Part shown: positions 20,447 to 32,242 of the stretch, piece by piece
Numbering within the stretch: the first letter of the stretch is position 1
Layout: every line of letters begins with the position of its first letter
NCBI RefSeq assembly: GCF_003263515.1
Contig: NZ_JYDE01000033.1
Span: 1 to 57,276 of the forward strand
DNA from: Rahnella inusitata
GTDB taxonomy: Bacteria; Pseudomonadota; Gammaproteobacteria; Enterobacterales; Enterobacteriaceae
Reading direction: 5' to 3'
DNA length: 57,276 nucleotides
Program-made: the position numbers and the translations under genes
The notes under the pieces: model-generated
What the model saw: only the letters and a program-made list of their open reading frames with translations
Told to the model about the DNA's origin: nothing
Database searches by the model: none

Positions 20447-21589
20447 ATGGAAAACTTTTTGCCTTTTTCCCGCCCCTCTATGGGCGAAGAAGAGATCGAG
20501 GCTGTAGGGCAAGTATTGCGTTCTGGCTGGATAACCACCGGCCCGCAAACACATCAGCTTGAACAAGATTTCTCTGCGGCTTTCGGTTGTAAACATGCCA
20601 TTGCGGTCAGTTCCGCAACCGGCGGGATGCACGTTACCCTGATGGCGCTGGGCATCGGTCCCGGCGATGAAGTCATTACCCCTTCCCAGACCTGGGTTTC
20701 TACCCTCAACATGATAGTTCTGCTCGGTGCCGAGCCGGTCATGATTGATGTTGACCCTGACACATTAATGGTCAGTGCCGAAGCCATTGCGGCTGCCATC
20801 ACGCCTAAGACTAAAGCCATTATTCCGGTGCATTACGCCGGAGCGCCTTTGGATCTCGACCCCATTTATGCCGTGGCAAATCAGCACGGTATTGCGGTGA
20901 TCGAAGATGCCGCCCACGCCGCCGGTACCCGTTACCGGGATCGCTGGATTGGCGCACAGGGAACGGCCATTTTTTCCTTCCACGCCATTAAAAACATGAC
21001 TTGCGCCGAAGGTGGCCTGATTGCCACCGACGACGATGAGCTGGCGGCGAAGGTGCGTGCACTGAAATTCCACGGTCTGGCGGTAGATGCCTTTGACCGT
21101 CAGGTTCAGGGACGCAAGCCGCAGGCAGAAGTGGTCGAGCCGGGCTTTAAATACAACCTTTCCGATATTCACGCCTCGATTGCCGTCGTCCAGTTGAAGC
21201 GCCTGAATGAAATGAATGCCCGCCGTACCGAACTGGCACAACGTTATCTCGACAAGCTGCAAGGCTCGGCCTATTTGCCGATGAGCGTGCCGGACTATCC
21301 GCACCTTCACGCCTGGCACTTGTTCATGATCCGCGTGGATGAAAAACGCTGCGGCATCAGCCGTGATGCGTTGATGGAACGCCTGAAAGAGCAGGGCATC
21401 GGTACCGGTTTACATTTCCGTGCCGCACATACTCAAAAATATTACCGCGAACGTTATCCGCAACTCAGCCTGCCACACAGCGAATGGAACTCCGCCTGTT
21501 TATGCAGCCTGCCACTTTTTCCTGATATGCAAGACAGCGACGTTGACCGTGTTGTCGCAGCTCTCTTTTCCCTTTTGGAGGCGCAGTAG
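20447..21589 (+). CDS. arnB: UDP-4-amino-4-deoxy-L-arabinose aminotransferase ArnB
   Basis: This 380-residue PLP enzyme of the DegT/DnrJ/EryC1 family transfers the amino group of glutamate to UDP-Ara4O. The PLP lysine is in [15 protein letters not shown] (about residue 183). Other motifs are [19 protein letters not shown] and [18 protein letters not shown]. The start [17 protein letters not shown] is the family start; nine codons upstream are open but not conserved. It is the first gene of arnBCADTEF, which builds 4-amino-4-deoxy-L-arabinose and attaches it to lipid A, giving polymyxin resistance. Confidence 0.97.
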   Translation: MENFLPFSRPSMGEEEIEAVGQVLRSGWITTGPQTHQLEQDFSAAFGCKHAIAVSSATGGMHVTLMALGIGPGDEVITPSQTWVSTLNMIVLLGAEPVMIDVDPDTLMVSAEAIAAAITPKTKAIIPVHYAGAPLDLDPIYAVANQHGIAVIEDAAHAAGTRYRDRWIGAQGTAIFSFHAIKNMTCAEGGLIATDDDELAAKVRALKFHGLAVDAFDRQVQGRKPQAEVVEPGFKYNLSDIHASIAVVQLKRLNEMNARRTELAQRYLDKLQGSAYLPMSVPDYPHLHAWHLFMIRVDEKRCGISRDALMERLKEQGIGTGLHFRAAHTQKYYRERYPQLSLPHSEWNSACLCSLPLFPDMQDSDVDRVVAALFSLLEAQ

Positions 21590-22569
21590 TGGCGCATTAT
21601 GAACCCATTCGTAAAGTCTCGGTGGTCATCCCGGTCTATAACGAAGAAGAAAGCCTGCCCGCGTTGTTATCGCGTACACAGGCCGCTTGTCAGCAACTGA
21701 CCCAAAAATACGAAATTATTCTGGTGGATGACGGCAGCTCGGACAGCTCCGGCGACATGCTTTCCGCCGCCGCAGAACAACCTGGCAGCCACATCGTGGC
21801 CGTTTTACTCAACCGCAACTATGGTCAGCACTCGGCGATCATGGCCGGTTTTAGCCATGTGACCGGTGATCTGGTGATCACGCTCGATGCCGATTTGCAA
21901 AACCCGCCGGAAGAAATTCCGCGTCTGGTTGCTAAAGCCGATGAAGGTTATGACGTCGTGGGCACCGTTCGTGCGAACCGTCGCGACTCATGGTTCCGTA
22001 AAACCGCGTCGAAGATGATCAACATGATGATCCAGCGGGCTACCGGTAAATCGATGGGCGACTACGGCTGCATGCTGCGTGCGTACCGCCGCCACATCAT
22101 TGAAGCCATGCTGCATTGCCATGAGCGCAGCACGTTTATTCCTATCCTCGCCAACACCTTCGCGCGTAAAACCGTGGAAATTCCGGTTCAGCATTCCGAG
22201 CGTGAATTTGGTGATTCCAAATACAGCCTGATGAAGCTTATCAATCTGATGTACGACCTGATCACCTGCCTGACAACCACCCCGTTGCGCATGCTCAGCG
22301 TTGTGGGCAGTGTGATTGCTCTCTTCGGATTTGTGCTGGCGGTGTTCTTGATTCTGATGCGCCTTATCAACGGCCCTGAATGGGCGGCGGAAGGCGTGTT
22401 TACGCTATTTGCATTGTTATTTATGTTTATCGGTGCGCAGTTTGTCGGCATGGGATTACTCGGTGAATACATCGGGCGGATCTATAACGATGTTCGCGCA
22501 CGTCCTCGTTATTTCGTTCAAAAAGTCGTCGGCGTTCGTTCCGAAGAAAACAGTCAGGAAGAAGAGTGA
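21589..22569 (+). CDS. arnC: Undecaprenyl-phosphate 4-deoxy-4-formamido-L-arabinose transferase ArnC
   Basis: This 326-residue GT2-family glycosyltransferase starts at a GTG that shares its first base with the last base of the arnB stop; GGAGG seven bases upstream supports it. The nucleotide-sugar site is visible as VDDGSSDSS and [14 protein letters not shown]. Two membrane helices lie near residues 235-258 and 266-290, and a charged tail follows. It transfers formamidoarabinose from UDP to undecaprenyl phosphate at the cytoplasmic face. Confidence 0.97.
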   Translation: MAHYEPIRKVSVVIPVYNEEESLPALLSRTQAACQQLTQKYEIILVDDGSSDSSGDMLSAAAEQPGSHIVAVLLNRNYGQHSAIMAGFSHVTGDLVITLDADLQNPPEEIPRLVAKADEGYDVVGTVRANRRDSWFRKTASKMINMMIQRATGKSMGDYGCMLRAYRRHIIEAMLHCHERSTFIPILANTFARKTVEIPVQHSEREFGDSKYSLMKLINLMYDLITCLTTTPLRMLSVVGSVIALFGFVLAVFLILMRLINGPEWAAEGVFTLFALLFMFIGAQFVGMGLLGEYIGRIYNDVRARPRYFVQKVVGVRSEENSQEEE

Positions 22570-24551
22570 TGAAAGCGATTGTATTTGCCTACCATGATAT
22601 TGGTTGCGTTGGTTTGCAGGCTCTGGTTGATGCCGGTTATGACGTTCAGGCGGTCTTTACCCATACGGACGCGCCGAATGAGAACCAGTTCTTTTCCTCC
22701 GTTGCCCGTCAGGGCGCTGAGTTAAATCTGCCGGTGTACGCGCCGGAAGACGTCAATCATCCGCTGTGGGTTGACCGCATTCGTGCCTTGCAGCCTGATG
22801 TTATTTTCTCTTTCTACTACCGCAACATGCTGAGCGAAGACATTCTGTCTCTGGCGCCGCAGGGCGGTTTCAATTTGCACGGTTCTCTGCTGCCGCGCTA
22901 CCGTGGCCGTGCGCCGGTAAACTGGGCGTTGGTCAATGGCGAAACGGAAACCGGCGTGACCCTGCATAAAATGGTGAAACGTCCTGATGCGGGCGATATC
23001 GTTGGCCAGCGCAAAGTTGCTATTACGGCTGAAGATACCGCGCTGAAGCTGCATGCCAAAGTGCGCGATGCTGCGAAAGATTTGCTGACGGATTTACTGC
23101 CGGAAATGAAAGCCGGGAAAATCACCCTGACGCCACAAGATGAAGCGCAGGCGACCTATTTTGGTCGCCGCACGGCGGCTGATGGTGAAATTCACTGGCA
23201 CAAACCGGCAACTGAAATTAATAACCTGATCCGCGCCGTCACTGAGCCGTATCCGGGCGCTTTCACGTACCTCGGACAGCGCAAACTCACAGTATGGCGC
23301 GCGCTGCCGCTCAATACTCAGCATGATAAACAGCCAGGCACCGTGCTTTCTGCTCATCCGCTGACCATCGCCTGCGGCGAGGGTGCGCTGGAAATTCAGG
23401 CCGGTCAGAGTGAAAATGGCCTCTACGTTCAGGGTTCCCGACTGGCGCTGGAACTGGGCATCATGCCGGAAATGCGTCTTTCTACCTTGCCAACCGCAGT
23501 GATGAAACGCCGTACCCGCGTCCTGATCCTTGGTGTGAACGGCTTTATCGGTAACCACCTCAGCGAGCGTTTGCTGCGCGAAGATCGTTACGAAATCTAC
23601 GGTCTGGATATCAGTTCCGACGCGATCAGCCGCTTCATGGGCAATCCGCATTTCCACTTCGTTGAAGGCGATATCAGCATTCATTCCGAGTGGATCGAGT
23701 ATCACATCAAAAAATGTGACGTCGTGCTGCCGCTGGTGGCGATCGCCACGCCAATCGAATATACCCGTAACCCGCTGCGCGTATTTGAACTCGATTTCGA
23801 GGAAAACCTCAAAATCGTTCGTGATTGTGTCAAATACAAAAAACGCATTATCTTCCCGTCCACGTCCGAAGTTTACGGTATGTGTGATGACAAAGAGTTT
23901 GATGAAGATAACTCACGTCTGATCGTCGGGCCAATCAACAAACAGCGCTGGATTTACTCCGTGTCCAAGCAGCTGCTCGACCGGGTGATCTGGGCGTATG
24001 GCGTCAAAGAAGGCCTGAAGTTTACCCTGTTCCGTCCGTTCAACTGGATGGGGCCGCGTCTGGATAACCTCGACGCCGCGCGTATCGGCAGTTCCCGCGC
24101 TATCACGCAGCTGATCCTCAACCTGGTTGAAGGGTCTCCGATCAAACTTGTGGACGGCGGCGAACAAAAGCGTTGCTTCACTGACATCAACGACGGTATC
24201 GAAGCGCTGTTCCGCATCATTGAAAACCGCGACAACCTGTGTGATGGCCAGATAATTAACATCGGTAACCCGACCAACGAAGCGAGCATTCGTGAACTGG
24301 CGGAAATGCTGCTGGCGAGCTTTGAAGCGCATCCGCTGCGCGCACAGTTCCCGCCGTTTGCCGGTTTCAATCTGGTCGAGAGCAGCACTTATTACGGCAA
24401 AGGCTATCAGGACGTGGAACACCGCACGCCGAGCATCAAAAATGCCCGTCGTCTGCTGAGCTGGAAACCGGAAGTGGGCATGGATAAAACCGTTGCCGAT
24501 ACGCTGGACTTCTTCCTGCGCTCCGTGAACCCTGAATCTGGTCAGTCCTGA
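22569..24551 (+). CDS. arnA: Bifunctional UDP-glucuronate decarboxylase / UDP-Ara4N formyltransferase ArnA
   Basis: This 660-residue two-domain enzyme has the E. coli length. The N-terminal formyltransferase (about 1-300) has [16 protein letters not shown] and uses formyl-tetrahydrofolate. The C-terminal domain (about 315-660) is an NAD-dependent SDR decarboxylase with [16 protein letters not shown] and the catalytic YSVSKQ. It makes UDP-Ara4O from UDP-glucuronate and later formylates UDP-Ara4N. The ATG overlaps the arnC stop (GTGATGA). Confidence 0.98.
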   Translation: MKAIVFAYHDIGCVGLQALVDAGYDVQAVFTHTDAPNENQFFSSVARQGAELNLPVYAPEDVNHPLWVDRIRALQPDVIFSFYYRNMLSEDILSLAPQGGFNLHGSLLPRYRGRAPVNWALVNGETETGVTLHKMVKRPDAGDIVGQRKVAITAEDTALKLHAKVRDAAKDLLTDLLPEMKAGKITLTPQDEAQATYFGRRTAADGEIHWHKPATEINNLIRAVTEPYPGAFTYLGQRKLTVWRALPLNTQHDKQPGTVLSAHPLTIACGEGALEIQAGQSENGLYVQGSRLALELGIMPEMRLSTLPTAVMKRRTRVLILGVNGFIGNHLSERLLREDRYEIYGLDISSDAISRFMGNPHFHFVEGDISIHSEWIEYHIKKCDVVLPLVAIATPIEYTRNPLRVFELDFEENLKIVRDCVKYKKRIIFPSTSEVYGMCDDKEFDEDNSRLIVGPINKQRWIYSVSKQLLDRVIWAYGVKEGLKFTLFRPFNWMGPRLDNLDAARIGSSRAITQLILNLVEGSPIKLVDGGEQKRCFTDINDGIEALFRIIENRDNLCDGQIINIGNPTNEASIRELAEMLLASFEAHPLRAQFPPFAGFNLVESSTYYGKGYQDVEHRTPSIKNARRLLSWKPEVGMDKTVADTLDFFLRSVNPESGQS

Positions 24552-24564
24552 AACGGTGCCATAC

Positions 24565-25464
24565 ATGAAGAAAGTGGGTCTGCGCATTGATGTAGATACC
24601 TGGAGTGGCACCCGCGAGGGTGTCCCTCAGCTTCTGCAAGTGCTTGCAAAACATAATATTACCGCCAGTTTCTTCTTCAGCGTCGGGCCGGACAACATGG
24701 GGCGTCACTTATGGCGCCTGCTTAAACCGCGCTTTTTATGGAAGATGCTGCGCTCCAATGCCGCGTCACTCTACGGCTGGGATATCTTACTGGCCGGTAC
24801 CGCGTGGCCGGGTAAACCTATTGCGCGTGATCTCGGTTATCTGATGAAAGAAACCGCCAGACGCGGCCATGAAGTCGGGTTGCACGCCTGGGATCATCAG
24901 GGCTGGCAGGCGAAAGTGGGCAAATGGTCTGAGGAACAGCTGCAACAGCAAATTCAGCTGGGTCTGGACGCACTGGAAAAAAGTCTCGGTCACGATGTTG
25001 AATGCTCGGCGGTGGCTGGCTGGCGCGCTGATGAACGCGTTATCGAAGTTAAAGAGCGGTTCCATTTTTATTACAACAGCGATTGCCGTGGGAAATATCC
25101 GTTCCTGCCGGTGCTGGAAAATGGCACTCTCGGGACGGTACAAATTCCGGTGACGTTACCGACCTATGATGAAGTGGCCGGTGGGGACATCAACGCCGAT
25201 AACTTCAACGACTTTATCCTTGACGCTATCGCGCAGGATGGAGGCGTACCGGTGTACACCATTCATGCGGAAGTGGAAGGAATGTCGCTGGCAGTGCAGT
25301 TTGAGGAGCTATTAACCCGTGCTGCGGCACAGGGGATCAGGTTCTGTGCGCTGGGAGATTTATTGCCCGAAGATCTCAGTACGCTGCCAAAAGGCAAAGT
25401 GATTCGCGCCAGTTTCCCCGGACGGGAAGGCTGGTTAGGTTGTCAGCAAGAAGGTTTTTCCTGA
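24565..25464 (+). CDS. arnD: 4-deoxy-4-formamido-L-arabinose-phosphoundecaprenol deformylase ArnD
   Basis: This 299-residue deacetylase is from the NodB-like polysaccharide deacetylase family. Motifs are [14 protein letters not shown] (catalytic Asp and metal Asp), [14 protein letters not shown] (metal His pair) and [11 protein letters not shown], ending [10 protein letters not shown] as in E. coli. I take the ATG at 24565 ([12 protein letters not shown]); a GTG nine bases earlier is possible. It removes the formyl group on the inner face before the flip by ArnEF. Confidence 0.96.
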   Translation: MKKVGLRIDVDTWSGTREGVPQLLQVLAKHNITASFFFSVGPDNMGRHLWRLLKPRFLWKMLRSNAASLYGWDILLAGTAWPGKPIARDLGYLMKETARRGHEVGLHAWDHQGWQAKVGKWSEEQLQQQIQLGLDALEKSLGHDVECSAVAGWRADERVIEVKERFHFYYNSDCRGKYPFLPVLENGTLGTVQIPVTLPTYDEVAGGDINADNFNDFILDAIAQDGGVPVYTIHAEVEGMSLAVQFEELLTRAAAQGIRFCALGDLLPEDLSTLPKGKVIRASFPGREGWLGCQQEGFS

Positions 25465-27134
25465 TGTCGAAAGCATATAAAAGCGTGTGGAGCACACTGG
25501 TTCTGGTGTTCTTCGCACTGGTTTATCTTGTTCCTCTTAATACCCGCCTGTTATGGCAACCCGATGAAACCCGTTATGCCGAGATCAGCCGCGAAATGCT
25601 TCAGCGCGGCGACTGGGTGGTGCCGCATCTGCTGGGCTTACGCTATTTTGAAAAACCGGTGGCGGGTTACTGGTTCAATAATCTTAGCCAGATGATTTTT
25701 GGCGACAGCAACTTTGCTGTGCGTTTTGGCTCCGTGTTCAGCACGCTGATCAGCGCCTTGCTGGTGTTCTGGCTGGCCAATCTGATGTGGCGTAACCGCC
25801 AGACTGCATACATCGCCACGCTGATTTATCTCTCCTTCACGCTGGTGTTTAGTATCGGCACCTACAGCGTGCTGGATCCGATGATCACCCTGTGGATGAC
25901 CGCCGCAATGGTCGCCAGCTATTTCTGTCTTCGTGTCTCCCGCACGCCGCAAAAAGCCATCAGCTGGATAGTATTGGGACTGGCCTGCGGCATGGGGTTC
26001 ATGACCAAAGGCTTTATCGCGCTGGCGCTGCCGGTGATTGCAGTTCTGCCGATTATCTGGCGCGAAAAGCGTTTCAAAACGCTGTTCGGCTGGGGGCCGC
26101 TGGCGATTGTCAGCGCCGTTGTGCTGAGCCTGCCATGGGTGCTGGCCATCGCCCGTCAGGAGCCGGATTACTGGCGCTATTTCTTCTGGGTTGAGCATGT
26201 TCAGCGCTTTGCAGAAGCGGATGCACAGCACAAAGCGCCATTCTGGTTCTATCTGCCGGTGCTCTTTCTGGGGGCGCTGCCGTGGCTGGGTCTGCTGCCG
26301 GGGGCGTTGCGCGAGGGATGGACTAAACGTGTTATGCGCCCGGAACTGTTTTTCCTGTTGAGCTGGGCGATTATGCCGCTGATTTTCTTCAGTATCGCCA
26401 AAGGGAAACTGCCCACCTATATTCTGCCGTGCTTTGCGCCGCTGGCCTTGCTGATGGCCGATCACCTCGAACAGATCCGTCAGTCCGGAAAGTTACGTGC
26501 ACTGAAGGCTAACGGTGTCATTAACATCATTTTTGGTGTTCTGATGGCGATCACTGTTCTGGTGATATCGGGTATTCTGCCGATCAACGTTAAAGCCGTC
26601 TTTACCCGCACCGAGTTACCGCGCGCCCTGATCGGTATTCTCTGCTTTGCCGTATGGGCGCTGGCAGGGGCAATGTCTCTCACCAATGTGAAAAAACGCT
26701 GGTACTGGGGCGCTGCCTGCCCGCTGGTGTTGGCGCTGTTGGTCGGGCAGGCTATTCCCCAAAAAGTGATGGATTCCAAACAGCCGCAGATCTTTTTAGA
26801 TAAAAATATGGGCCTGTTGCAGGACAGTCGTTATGTGCTGACCGATAACGTGGGCGTGGCCACTGCCATTGCCTGGGCGCTCAAACGCAGCGATATCCTG
26901 ATGTTTGATGAGAAGGGCGAGTTGCAGTACGGATTAAGTTATCCTGATGCGAAAGATAACTTTATTGATGCGGCCAGTTTCCCTGCGTGGCTGCAAAAAG
27001 CCCGTCAGGAAGGAAATGTTTCTGTGATCCTCAGACTTGACCGAAATGCCCACGTCAAATCAACAATGCCAGCTGCTGATAAAACAGTACTTATCGACCG
27101 TCAGGCGCTGTTGTTCTACAAAAAACTGCCATGA
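25464..27134 (+). CDS. arnT: Lipid A 4-amino-4-deoxy-L-arabinose transferase ArnT
   Basis: This 556-residue integral membrane GT83 glycosyltransferase has about a dozen hydrophobic helices. The first periplasmic loop carries [17 protein letters not shown], with the acidic catalytic residues of the PMT/ArnT type. A soluble periplasmic domain forms the last third. It moves Ara4N from undecaprenyl phosphate to lipid A phosphates, lowering negative charge and polymyxin binding. The start overlaps the arnD stop by one base. Confidence 0.97.
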   Translation: MSKAYKSVWSTLVLVFFALVYLVPLNTRLLWQPDETRYAEISREMLQRGDWVVPHLLGLRYFEKPVAGYWFNNLSQMIFGDSNFAVRFGSVFSTLISALLVFWLANLMWRNRQTAYIATLIYLSFTLVFSIGTYSVLDPMITLWMTAAMVASYFCLRVSRTPQKAISWIVLGLACGMGFMTKGFIALALPVIAVLPIIWREKRFKTLFGWGPLAIVSAVVLSLPWVLAIARQEPDYWRYFFWVEHVQRFAEADAQHKAPFWFYLPVLFLGALPWLGLLPGALREGWTKRVMRPELFFLLSWAIMPLIFFSIAKGKLPTYILPCFAPLALLMADHLEQIRQSGKLRALKANGVINIIFGVLMAITVLVISGILPINVKAVFTRTELPRALIGILCFAVWALAGAMSLTNVKKRWYWGAACPLVLALLVGQAIPQKVMDSKQPQIFLDKNMGLLQDSRYVLTDNVGVATAIAWALKRSDILMFDEKGELQYGLSYPDAKDNFIDAASFPAWLQKARQEGNVSVILRLDRNAHVKSTMPAADKTVLIDRQALLFYKKLP

Positions 27135-27463
27135 CCGGATTCCTTCTGGTGTTGGCGGTAAGCGTGATCACCTGTGCCGGCCAGCTTTGTCAGAAGCAGG
27201 CCGCACAGTTTTCGGGCAAAGGCGTGGCTCGTGTACTGCGCTGGCTGGCGCTGGCGGTGCTGTTACTGGGCATCGCTATGCTGCTGTGGCTGCGCGTTTT
27301 ACAGCTTCTGCCGCTCAGCCTGGCGTATCCGATGCTCAGCCTGAATTTTGTCCTGATCACGCTCTGCGCCCGCTGGTTTTTCCATGAACAGGTCGATGGC
27401 CGGCACTGGTTTGGCGTGGCGCTGATCATGTCGGGCATCGCGTTGATGAGTGTCAGCCTATGA
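27131..27463 (+). CDS. arnE: Ara4N-phosphoundecaprenol flippase subunit ArnE
   Basis: This 110-residue, four-helix protein of the small multidrug-resistance (EamA/SMR-like) type has [12 protein letters not shown] near residue 15 and [16 protein letters not shown] in the third helix. With ArnF it is thought to flip undecaprenyl-phosphate-Ara4N to the periplasmic side. It overlaps arnT by ATGA and arnF in the same way. Confidence 0.94.
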   Translation: MTGFLLVLAVSVITCAGQLCQKQAAQFSGKGVARVLRWLALAVLLLGIAMLLWLRVLQLLPLSLAYPMLSLNFVLITLCARWFFHEQVDGRHWFGVALIMSGIALMSVSL

Positions 27464-27849
27464 AAGGATACCTGTGGGGCGGGGCCAGCGTTCTGTTAGT
27501 GACGATGGCGCAACTGCTGATGAAGTGGGGGATGGTGCAAATCCCGTGGTTTTCACTTCCTGATATCAATATTCTCTTTGTACAGAATCACTTAAGCGCG
27601 CTGACGGCGGTGTTTTTCGGGCTGTGCGGCTATGCGCTTTCAATGGCCTGCTGGTTCTTCGCGCTGCGCGTTTTACCGCTCAACCGTGCCTATACCTTGC
27701 TCAGTCTGAGCTACGCGCTGGTCTACATCGCTGCCGTCACGCTGCCCTGGTTCAATGAAAGCATCAGCTTAACCAAAACACTTGGCGGAATGCTGATCCT
27801 CACCGGTGTGTGGGTGATCCACAGTAAACCGGCTAAAAATCCTCACTGA
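27460..27849 (+). CDS. arnF: Ara4N-phosphoundecaprenol flippase subunit ArnF
   Basis: This 129-residue partner of ArnE has four hydrophobic segments: [10 protein letters not shown] near residue 16, [34 protein letters not shown]-type helices in the middle, and [10 protein letters not shown] at the C-terminus (only parts quoted). It is the last gene of the arn operon. No convincing terminator is seen in the 157 bases before nlpC. Confidence 0.94.
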   Translation: MKGYLWGGASVLLVTMAQLLMKWGMVQIPWFSLPDINILFVQNHLSALTAVFFGLCGYALSMACWFFALRVLPLNRAYTLLSLSYALVYIAAVTLPWFNESISLTKTLGGMLILTGVWVIHSKPAKNPH

Positions 27850-28006
27850 TACGGTCCGGCCACGATAAAAATCATCATTTAAAGGTTGGATGACGGATAA
27901 AATAGCGCTAAATTCTATTAGTTCTTAGATAACGGCGACTTATCCGGCCCGCGTAAATTCTCGCGTTATGGCCTCAGCCGTGACGCGATTCAAGAAGGAA
28001 TGCACT

Positions 28007-28486
28007 ATGCGCTGGTCGTCCGTATCCATGTATTCCCTGCTGGCTGTTGCCGCATTAATTCTTAACGGCTGTAGCAGCCACGCGCCGCCGCCAAGTGGCC
28101 GCTTCGCCGATTCCATTACCGTGGTCGCCGAGCTTAACGATCAGCTCAGTCAGTGGCATGGCGCACCTTATCGTTATGGCGGATTGCAACCGAGCGGCGT
28201 CGATTGTTCCGGTTTTGTTTTCCGTACTTATCGCGATCGCTTTGGCGTTGTGCTTCCACGCACCACTGCCGATCAAACCAAAATCGGCACGAAAGTTTCC
28301 CGTGATGAGCTGCTTCCCGGCGATTTGGTTTTCTTTAAAACCGGCAGCGGTGAAAACGGATTACACGTTGGTATCTACGACACCGCCGATCAGTTTATCC
28401 ATGCATCTACCAGTCAGGGGGTTACGCGTTCTTCGCTTGATAACGTCTACTGGCGCAAAGTCTACTGGCAGGCACGGCGCATCTGA
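28007..28486 (+). CDS. nlpC: NlpC/P60 family lipoprotein peptidase NlpC
   Basis: This 159-residue lipoprotein has signal MRWSSVSMYSLLAVAALILNGC (lipidated Cys22), with this ATG preceded by AAGAAGGAATGCACT. The NlpC/P60 domain follows, with catalytic Cys67 in GVDCSGFVF, His120 in LHVGIY, and the third polar residue His132 in FIHAS. It probably cleaves peptide bonds in murein stem peptides at the inner side of the outer membrane. The substrate of E. coli NlpC (154 residues) is not firmly known. Confidence 0.92.
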   Translation: MRWSSVSMYSLLAVAALILNGCSSHAPPPSGRFADSITVVAELNDQLSQWHGAPYRYGGLQPSGVDCSGFVFRTYRDRFGVVLPRTTADQTKIGTKVSRDELLPGDLVFFKTGSGENGLHVGIYDTADQFIHASTSQGVTRSSLDNVYWRKVYWQARRI

Positions 28487-28569
28487 CCGAGTCTCCCTGA
28501 TCTCCCCGCGTATTTGATCCCGATGTTTGCTGTTATTATCGAGGCAGACTTTTTCAGGATGAATACGCG

Positions 28570-29586
28570 ATGACACCTCTCAGATTATTACTTTCCGATT
28601 CTTACGATCCCTGGTTCAATCTTGCCGTCGAAGACTGTATTTTTCGCGAAATGACCACCGACCAGCGCGTGCTGTTTCTGTGGCGTAATGCGGAAACCGT
28701 GGTTATCGGGCAGGCGCAAAATCCGTGGAAAGAATGTAATACCCGCAGGATGGAAGAGGACGGTATCCGGCTGGCTCGCCGCAGCAGCGGGGGCGGGGCG
28801 GTTTTCCACGACCTTGGGAATACCTGTTTTACTTTTATGGCAGGCAAACCTGAATACGACAAAAGTGTGTCTACCGGCATCATATTGAATGCACTTAAAG
28901 CGCTGGGGATTGATGCCAGTGCATCTGGACGCAATGATCTGGTGGTGCAGACCTGCGAAGGTGAGCGAAAAATTTCCGGGTCCGCCTATCGTGAAACAGC
29001 CGATCGCGGTTTTCACCACGGCACCTTATTGCTAAATGCCGATCTCAGCCGTCTGGCGAACTATCTCAATCCCGATGTCAAAAAACTGCAGGCCAAAGGC
29101 ATCACCTCTGTGCGCTCGCGGGTGGCGAATCTCAACGAATTTGTGCCCGACATTCATCACGACCAGATTTGCGCCGCGGTCACCGATGCCTTCTTTGACT
29201 GGTACGGCCAGCGCGTTGAACCAGAAATCATTTCGCCAGATGTTTTCCCTGATTTACCCGGTTTTTCGGAACGGTTTGCCAAACAAAGCAGCTGGGAATG
29301 GAATTTTGGTAAAGCGCCGGCTTTCAGCCACGAACTTAACGAACGCTTTGTCTGGGGGGGCGTGGATATCCACTTTGATGTGGAAAAGGGCAATATCAGC
29401 CGGGCACAAATCTTCACTGACAGCCTCAATCCGGCACCTTTGCTGGCGCTGGCTGAGCAGCTATCCGCAACACGGTACCGCGCGCAGGATGTTTCATTGG
29501 CCTGTAACAAAATCATTGAACAATTTCCGGCCCTCAGTGCCGAGTTAACGGAGTTGCAAACCTGGCTGGTCCGTTGCGTTCAATAA
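28570..29586 (+). CDS. lplA: Lipoate-protein ligase A
   Basis: This 338-residue enzyme has the same length as E. coli LplA. It activates free lipoate with ATP and attaches it to E2 subunits of 2-oxoacid dehydrogenases and to GcvH. Visible are the lipoyl-AMP binding [12 protein letters not shown] near residue 70, the catalytic lysine 134 in [11 protein letters not shown], and [20 protein letters not shown]. An accessory C-terminal domain follows. In E. coli lplA is elsewhere on the chromosome, so its place between nlpC and the rflP-like gene is a lineage difference. Confidence 0.96.
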   Translation: MTPLRLLLSDSYDPWFNLAVEDCIFREMTTDQRVLFLWRNAETVVIGQAQNPWKECNTRRMEEDGIRLARRSSGGGAVFHDLGNTCFTFMAGKPEYDKSVSTGIILNALKALGIDASASGRNDLVVQTCEGERKISGSAYRETADRGFHHGTLLLNADLSRLANYLNPDVKKLQAKGITSVRSRVANLNEFVPDIHHDQICAAVTDAFFDWYGQRVEPEIISPDVFPDLPGFSERFAKQSSWEWNFGKAPAFSHELNERFVWGGVDIHFDVEKGNISRAQIFTDSLNPAPLLALAEQLSATRYRAQDVSLACNKIIEQFPALSAELTELQTWLVRCVQ

Positions 29587-29914
29587 TCTGAAAACCCGCA
29601 GAAACGCCGGGGGCGCGGTCTCCGGGGCTTGCGCAATATTTCACAACACCTTATAACCGTTAGCGAAAAGTTTAGGGTTTCGCATATTCTGCGCGAAAAA
29701 AATTGCGCGGGAAGCTGATTCTTTGCTGCAAAATCTCCCTGCATCAAGCCCGAAGTTGCACGTTTAGGAGGCTGGCGATAAGATTAGTCCTAAACTTGAT
29801 TTTGATAGTCAATTCCTCATATTTCTTTGATACCCCGGGCTTCCGTCATTTCAGTGGAAGGATAAATTAGAAAGGCCTGAGTCACCTCGTAGTGCCGTTG
29901 AGTTTTGGAAAATA
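29587..29914. other. Intergenic region lplA to rflP-like gene
   Basis: I see no gene, clear terminator or strong promoter in these 328 bases. The last part, with GGAAGGATAAATTAG near 29860, presumably carries the leader of the next gene. Confidence 0.4.
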
Positions 29915-30643
29915 ATGAAAATACAATTCGATACGGCCTTTAACAGCAGCTTTCTGTGTCAGCCGATTTACTCCGTTGAGGGGAAATTGCTGGCGATTGA
30001 ATTAATTTGTCGCTTTTCCAGCACAGACAGCAAGTTAACCATGCCGACAGAACTGGTTTTAAACCTGCTGTCTCAGGCTCAGTTGTTTCGTTTTCTCAAT
30101 GAACAACAGCTTTGGGCGGCTGAGCATGCACAATGGTTTAGTGACAATCAGGTGATATTGAATATCGGCGTCGAAGAAAGACTGGTAGCGATTTTGCTGG
30201 AAGATGAAATCCTGCGCGATGCCTTCAAAACCCATGATTTTGTCCAGCTCAATCTCAATGAGTCATTTCCGCAGCTTTCTGATGGTCGCAATAATCAGCA
30301 GTTAATGGCGCTGAAAAAGCATTTTACCCTTTGGTTGGATAATTTCGGTTCAGGCAACGTCAACATGGCGCCCATTTTTGACCATCTTTTTCAGTGCGTG
30401 AAACTGGATAAAAATCTGTTCTGGCAATTATACGAAGGGGAGCATTTCTCCATCGTAATGCCTTCATTACTGAGAAATGTGAACCGTTTTTGCCGAAATA
30501 TTGTGGTGGATGGCCTTGATAATCAGGACTATTTTGACGCCCTGCTTAAGAAAGATGTTCAGGGGCTAAAAGGCCTGCTGTGGCCGGGCGTCGACCCTGA
30601 GCAACTCGACAGCCTGCTTGTCAGGCCTGTCCAATTTCATTAA
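29915..30643 (+). CDS. rflP: Degenerate EAL-domain protein, RflP (YdiV)-like anti-FlhDC factor
   Basis: This 242-residue protein is a diverged EAL domain, similar in length and layout to E. coli RflP/YdiV (237). The EAL signature is replaced by ELI in LLAIELICRFSS. The DDFGxG loop reads LDNFGSGNVN and the KxD lysine region VKLDKNLF. Key metal ligands for c-di-GMP hydrolysis are missing, so enzymatic activity is unlikely. E. coli RflP binds FlhD and, with ClpXP, lowers flagellar gene expression. Position next to nlpC and selO supports orthology; identity is modest. Confidence 0.78.
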   Translation: MKIQFDTAFNSSFLCQPIYSVEGKLLAIELICRFSSTDSKLTMPTELVLNLLSQAQLFRFLNEQQLWAAEHAQWFSDNQVILNIGVEERLVAILLEDEILRDAFKTHDFVQLNLNESFPQLSDGRNNQQLMALKKHFTLWLDNFGSGNVNMAPIFDHLFQCVKLDKNLFWQLYEGEHFSIVMPSLLRNVNRFCRNIVVDGLDNQDYFDALLKKDVQGLKGLLWPGVDPEQLDSLLVRPVQFH

Positions 30644-30668
30644 TCGGGCGTTTCACTTAATGTCTCCT

Positions 30669-30703
30669 AATCCCGGTCAGCCTGCGCTGTGTCGGGATTT
30701 TTG
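30669..30703 (+). terminator. Terminator after the rflP-like gene
   Basis: AATCCCG (30669-30675) pairs with CGGGATT (30693-30699), with an inner CAGC/GCTG stem, followed by a short T-run. Confidence 0.7.
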
Positions 30704-30782
30704 TTAATCGCCTCCTATCTCCCTGCTGTTGCTCCGTGTTAATCACGGCGGCGCGGCTCTACACTTAAGAAAAGGGGGATTT

Positions 30783-32237
30783 ATGCCGCTATTCGAACAT
30801 CACTACGCCGACCAGCTCGGCGGATTTTATACCGCACTGCAACCGACGCCGCTTAAGGGCGCACGGCTTCTTTATCACAGCGCACCGCTGGCGCAGGAAC
30901 TGGGTCTCGATGAAACGCTTTTCGATCATGATCATCGGGAATTCTGGTGTGGCGAAAAATTTTTCCCCGGTATGTTACCGCTGGCGCAGGTTTACAGCGG
31001 ACATCAGTTTGGCCAGTGGGCAGGGCAACTGGGCGACGGGCGCGGTATTCTGCTCGGCGAACAGGTGTTGCCTGAGGGTAAACGGGTTGACTGGCATCTC
31101 AAAGGCGCGGGGCTGACGCCTTACTCACGCATGGGCGATGGCCGCGCGGTACTGCGTTCTGTAGTGCGAGAGTTTCTGGCTTCCGAAGCGCTGCACCATT
31201 TAGCCATACCGACGACGCGCGCGCTGACTATCGTGACCAGCGATCAGCCGGTATTTCGCGAACAACCCGAGCGCGGCGCAATGCTGATGCGCATTGCCGA
31301 AAGCCATATCCGCTTCGGTCACTTTGAGCATTTTTATTATCGCAAACAACCTGAGCAAGTGAAGCAACTGGCAGATTACGTCATCGCGCATCACTGGCCG
31401 CAGCTGCTGGAAAGCGAACCGCTGGAGGCGCAGCGGTATCAGCGGTGGTTCACCGAGGTGGTTGAACGTACGGCAAAGATGATTGCACAGTGGCAGAGCG
31501 TCGGGTTCGCGCACGGCGTAATGAATACTGACAATATGTCGATCCTCGGCCTGACGATGGATTACGGCCCGTACGGATTTCTCGATGATTATCAGCCGGG
31601 TTATATCTGCAACCACTCTGACCATCAGGGACGCTACAGTTACGATAATCAGCCTGCGGTGGCCTACTGGAACCTGCATCGCCTGGCGCAGACGCTTTCC
31701 GGCCTGATGAGCACCGAACAGTTACAGGCGGCGCTGGGCGAGTATGAGCCTGCGCTGATGAAAGCTTACGGCACGCTGATGCGCGGCAAACTGGGCTTTT
31801 TCAGCGAAAATAAGCAAGACAACAATTTGCTGACCGGATTACTGAGCCTGATGGCGAAAGAGGGGCGGGATTTCACCCGGACCTTCCGCATGCTAAGTGA
31901 GGTCGAACAGCAACAGGCCAGTTCGCCGCTGCGCGATGAATTCATCGATCGCGCAGCGTTTGACAGCTGGTACCAGGATTATCGCCAGCGGTTGCAGGAA
32001 GAAGACGTGGACGACGCAACGCGTCAGCAGGCGATGAAACAGAGTAATCCGCGCATTATTTTGCGTAATTATCTGGCTCAGCAGGCGATCGAAAAAGCCG
32101 AAGTGGACGACATCAGTGCGCTGACGCAATTACATCAGGCACTCTGTGACCCGTACAGCGATAATCCTCACTACGACTCTCTGGCCGCTCTGCCGCCAGA
32201 CTGGGGTAAACATCTGGAAATTTCCTGCTCAAGCTGA
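30783..32237 (+). CDS. selO: Protein adenylyltransferase SelO (YdiU)
   Basis: This 484-residue pseudokinase transfers AMP rather than phosphate to Ser/Thr/Tyr of target proteins (established for E. coli and Pseudomonas SelO, linked to redox control). Conserved parts are [18 protein letters not shown], the [21 protein letters not shown] nucleotide region (parts), MNTDNMSI and [11 protein letters not shown]. The C-terminal CSS is kept; in animals this position holds selenocysteine. The start [14 protein letters not shown] follows AAAAGGGGGATTT; a frame open 18 codons further upstream is not conserved. Confidence 0.95.
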   Translation: MPLFEHHYADQLGGFYTALQPTPLKGARLLYHSAPLAQELGLDETLFDHDHREFWCGEKFFPGMLPLAQVYSGHQFGQWAGQLGDGRGILLGEQVLPEGKRVDWHLKGAGLTPYSRMGDGRAVLRSVVREFLASEALHHLAIPTTRALTIVTSDQPVFREQPERGAMLMRIAESHIRFGHFEHFYYRKQPEQVKQLADYVIAHHWPQLLESEPLEAQRYQRWFTEVVERTAKMIAQWQSVGFAHGVMNTDNMSILGLTMDYGPYGFLDDYQPGYICNHSDHQGRYSYDNQPAVAYWNLHRLAQTLSGLMSTEQLQAALGEYEPALMKAYGTLMRGKLGFFSENKQDNNLLTGLLSLMAKEGRDFTRTFRMLSEVEQQQASSPLRDEFIDRAAFDSWYQDYRQRLQEEDVDDATRQQAMKQSNPRIILRNYLAQQAIEKAEVDDISALTQLHQALCDPYSDNPHYDSLAALPPDWGKHLEISCSS

Positions 32238-32242
32238 GCCAC

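Noticed and set aside
25638-26465. 275-codon antisense open frame within arnT
   Set aside because: Its Gln/Arg/His-rich composition is the usual antisense reading of a membrane protein gene; there is no start signal or homology.
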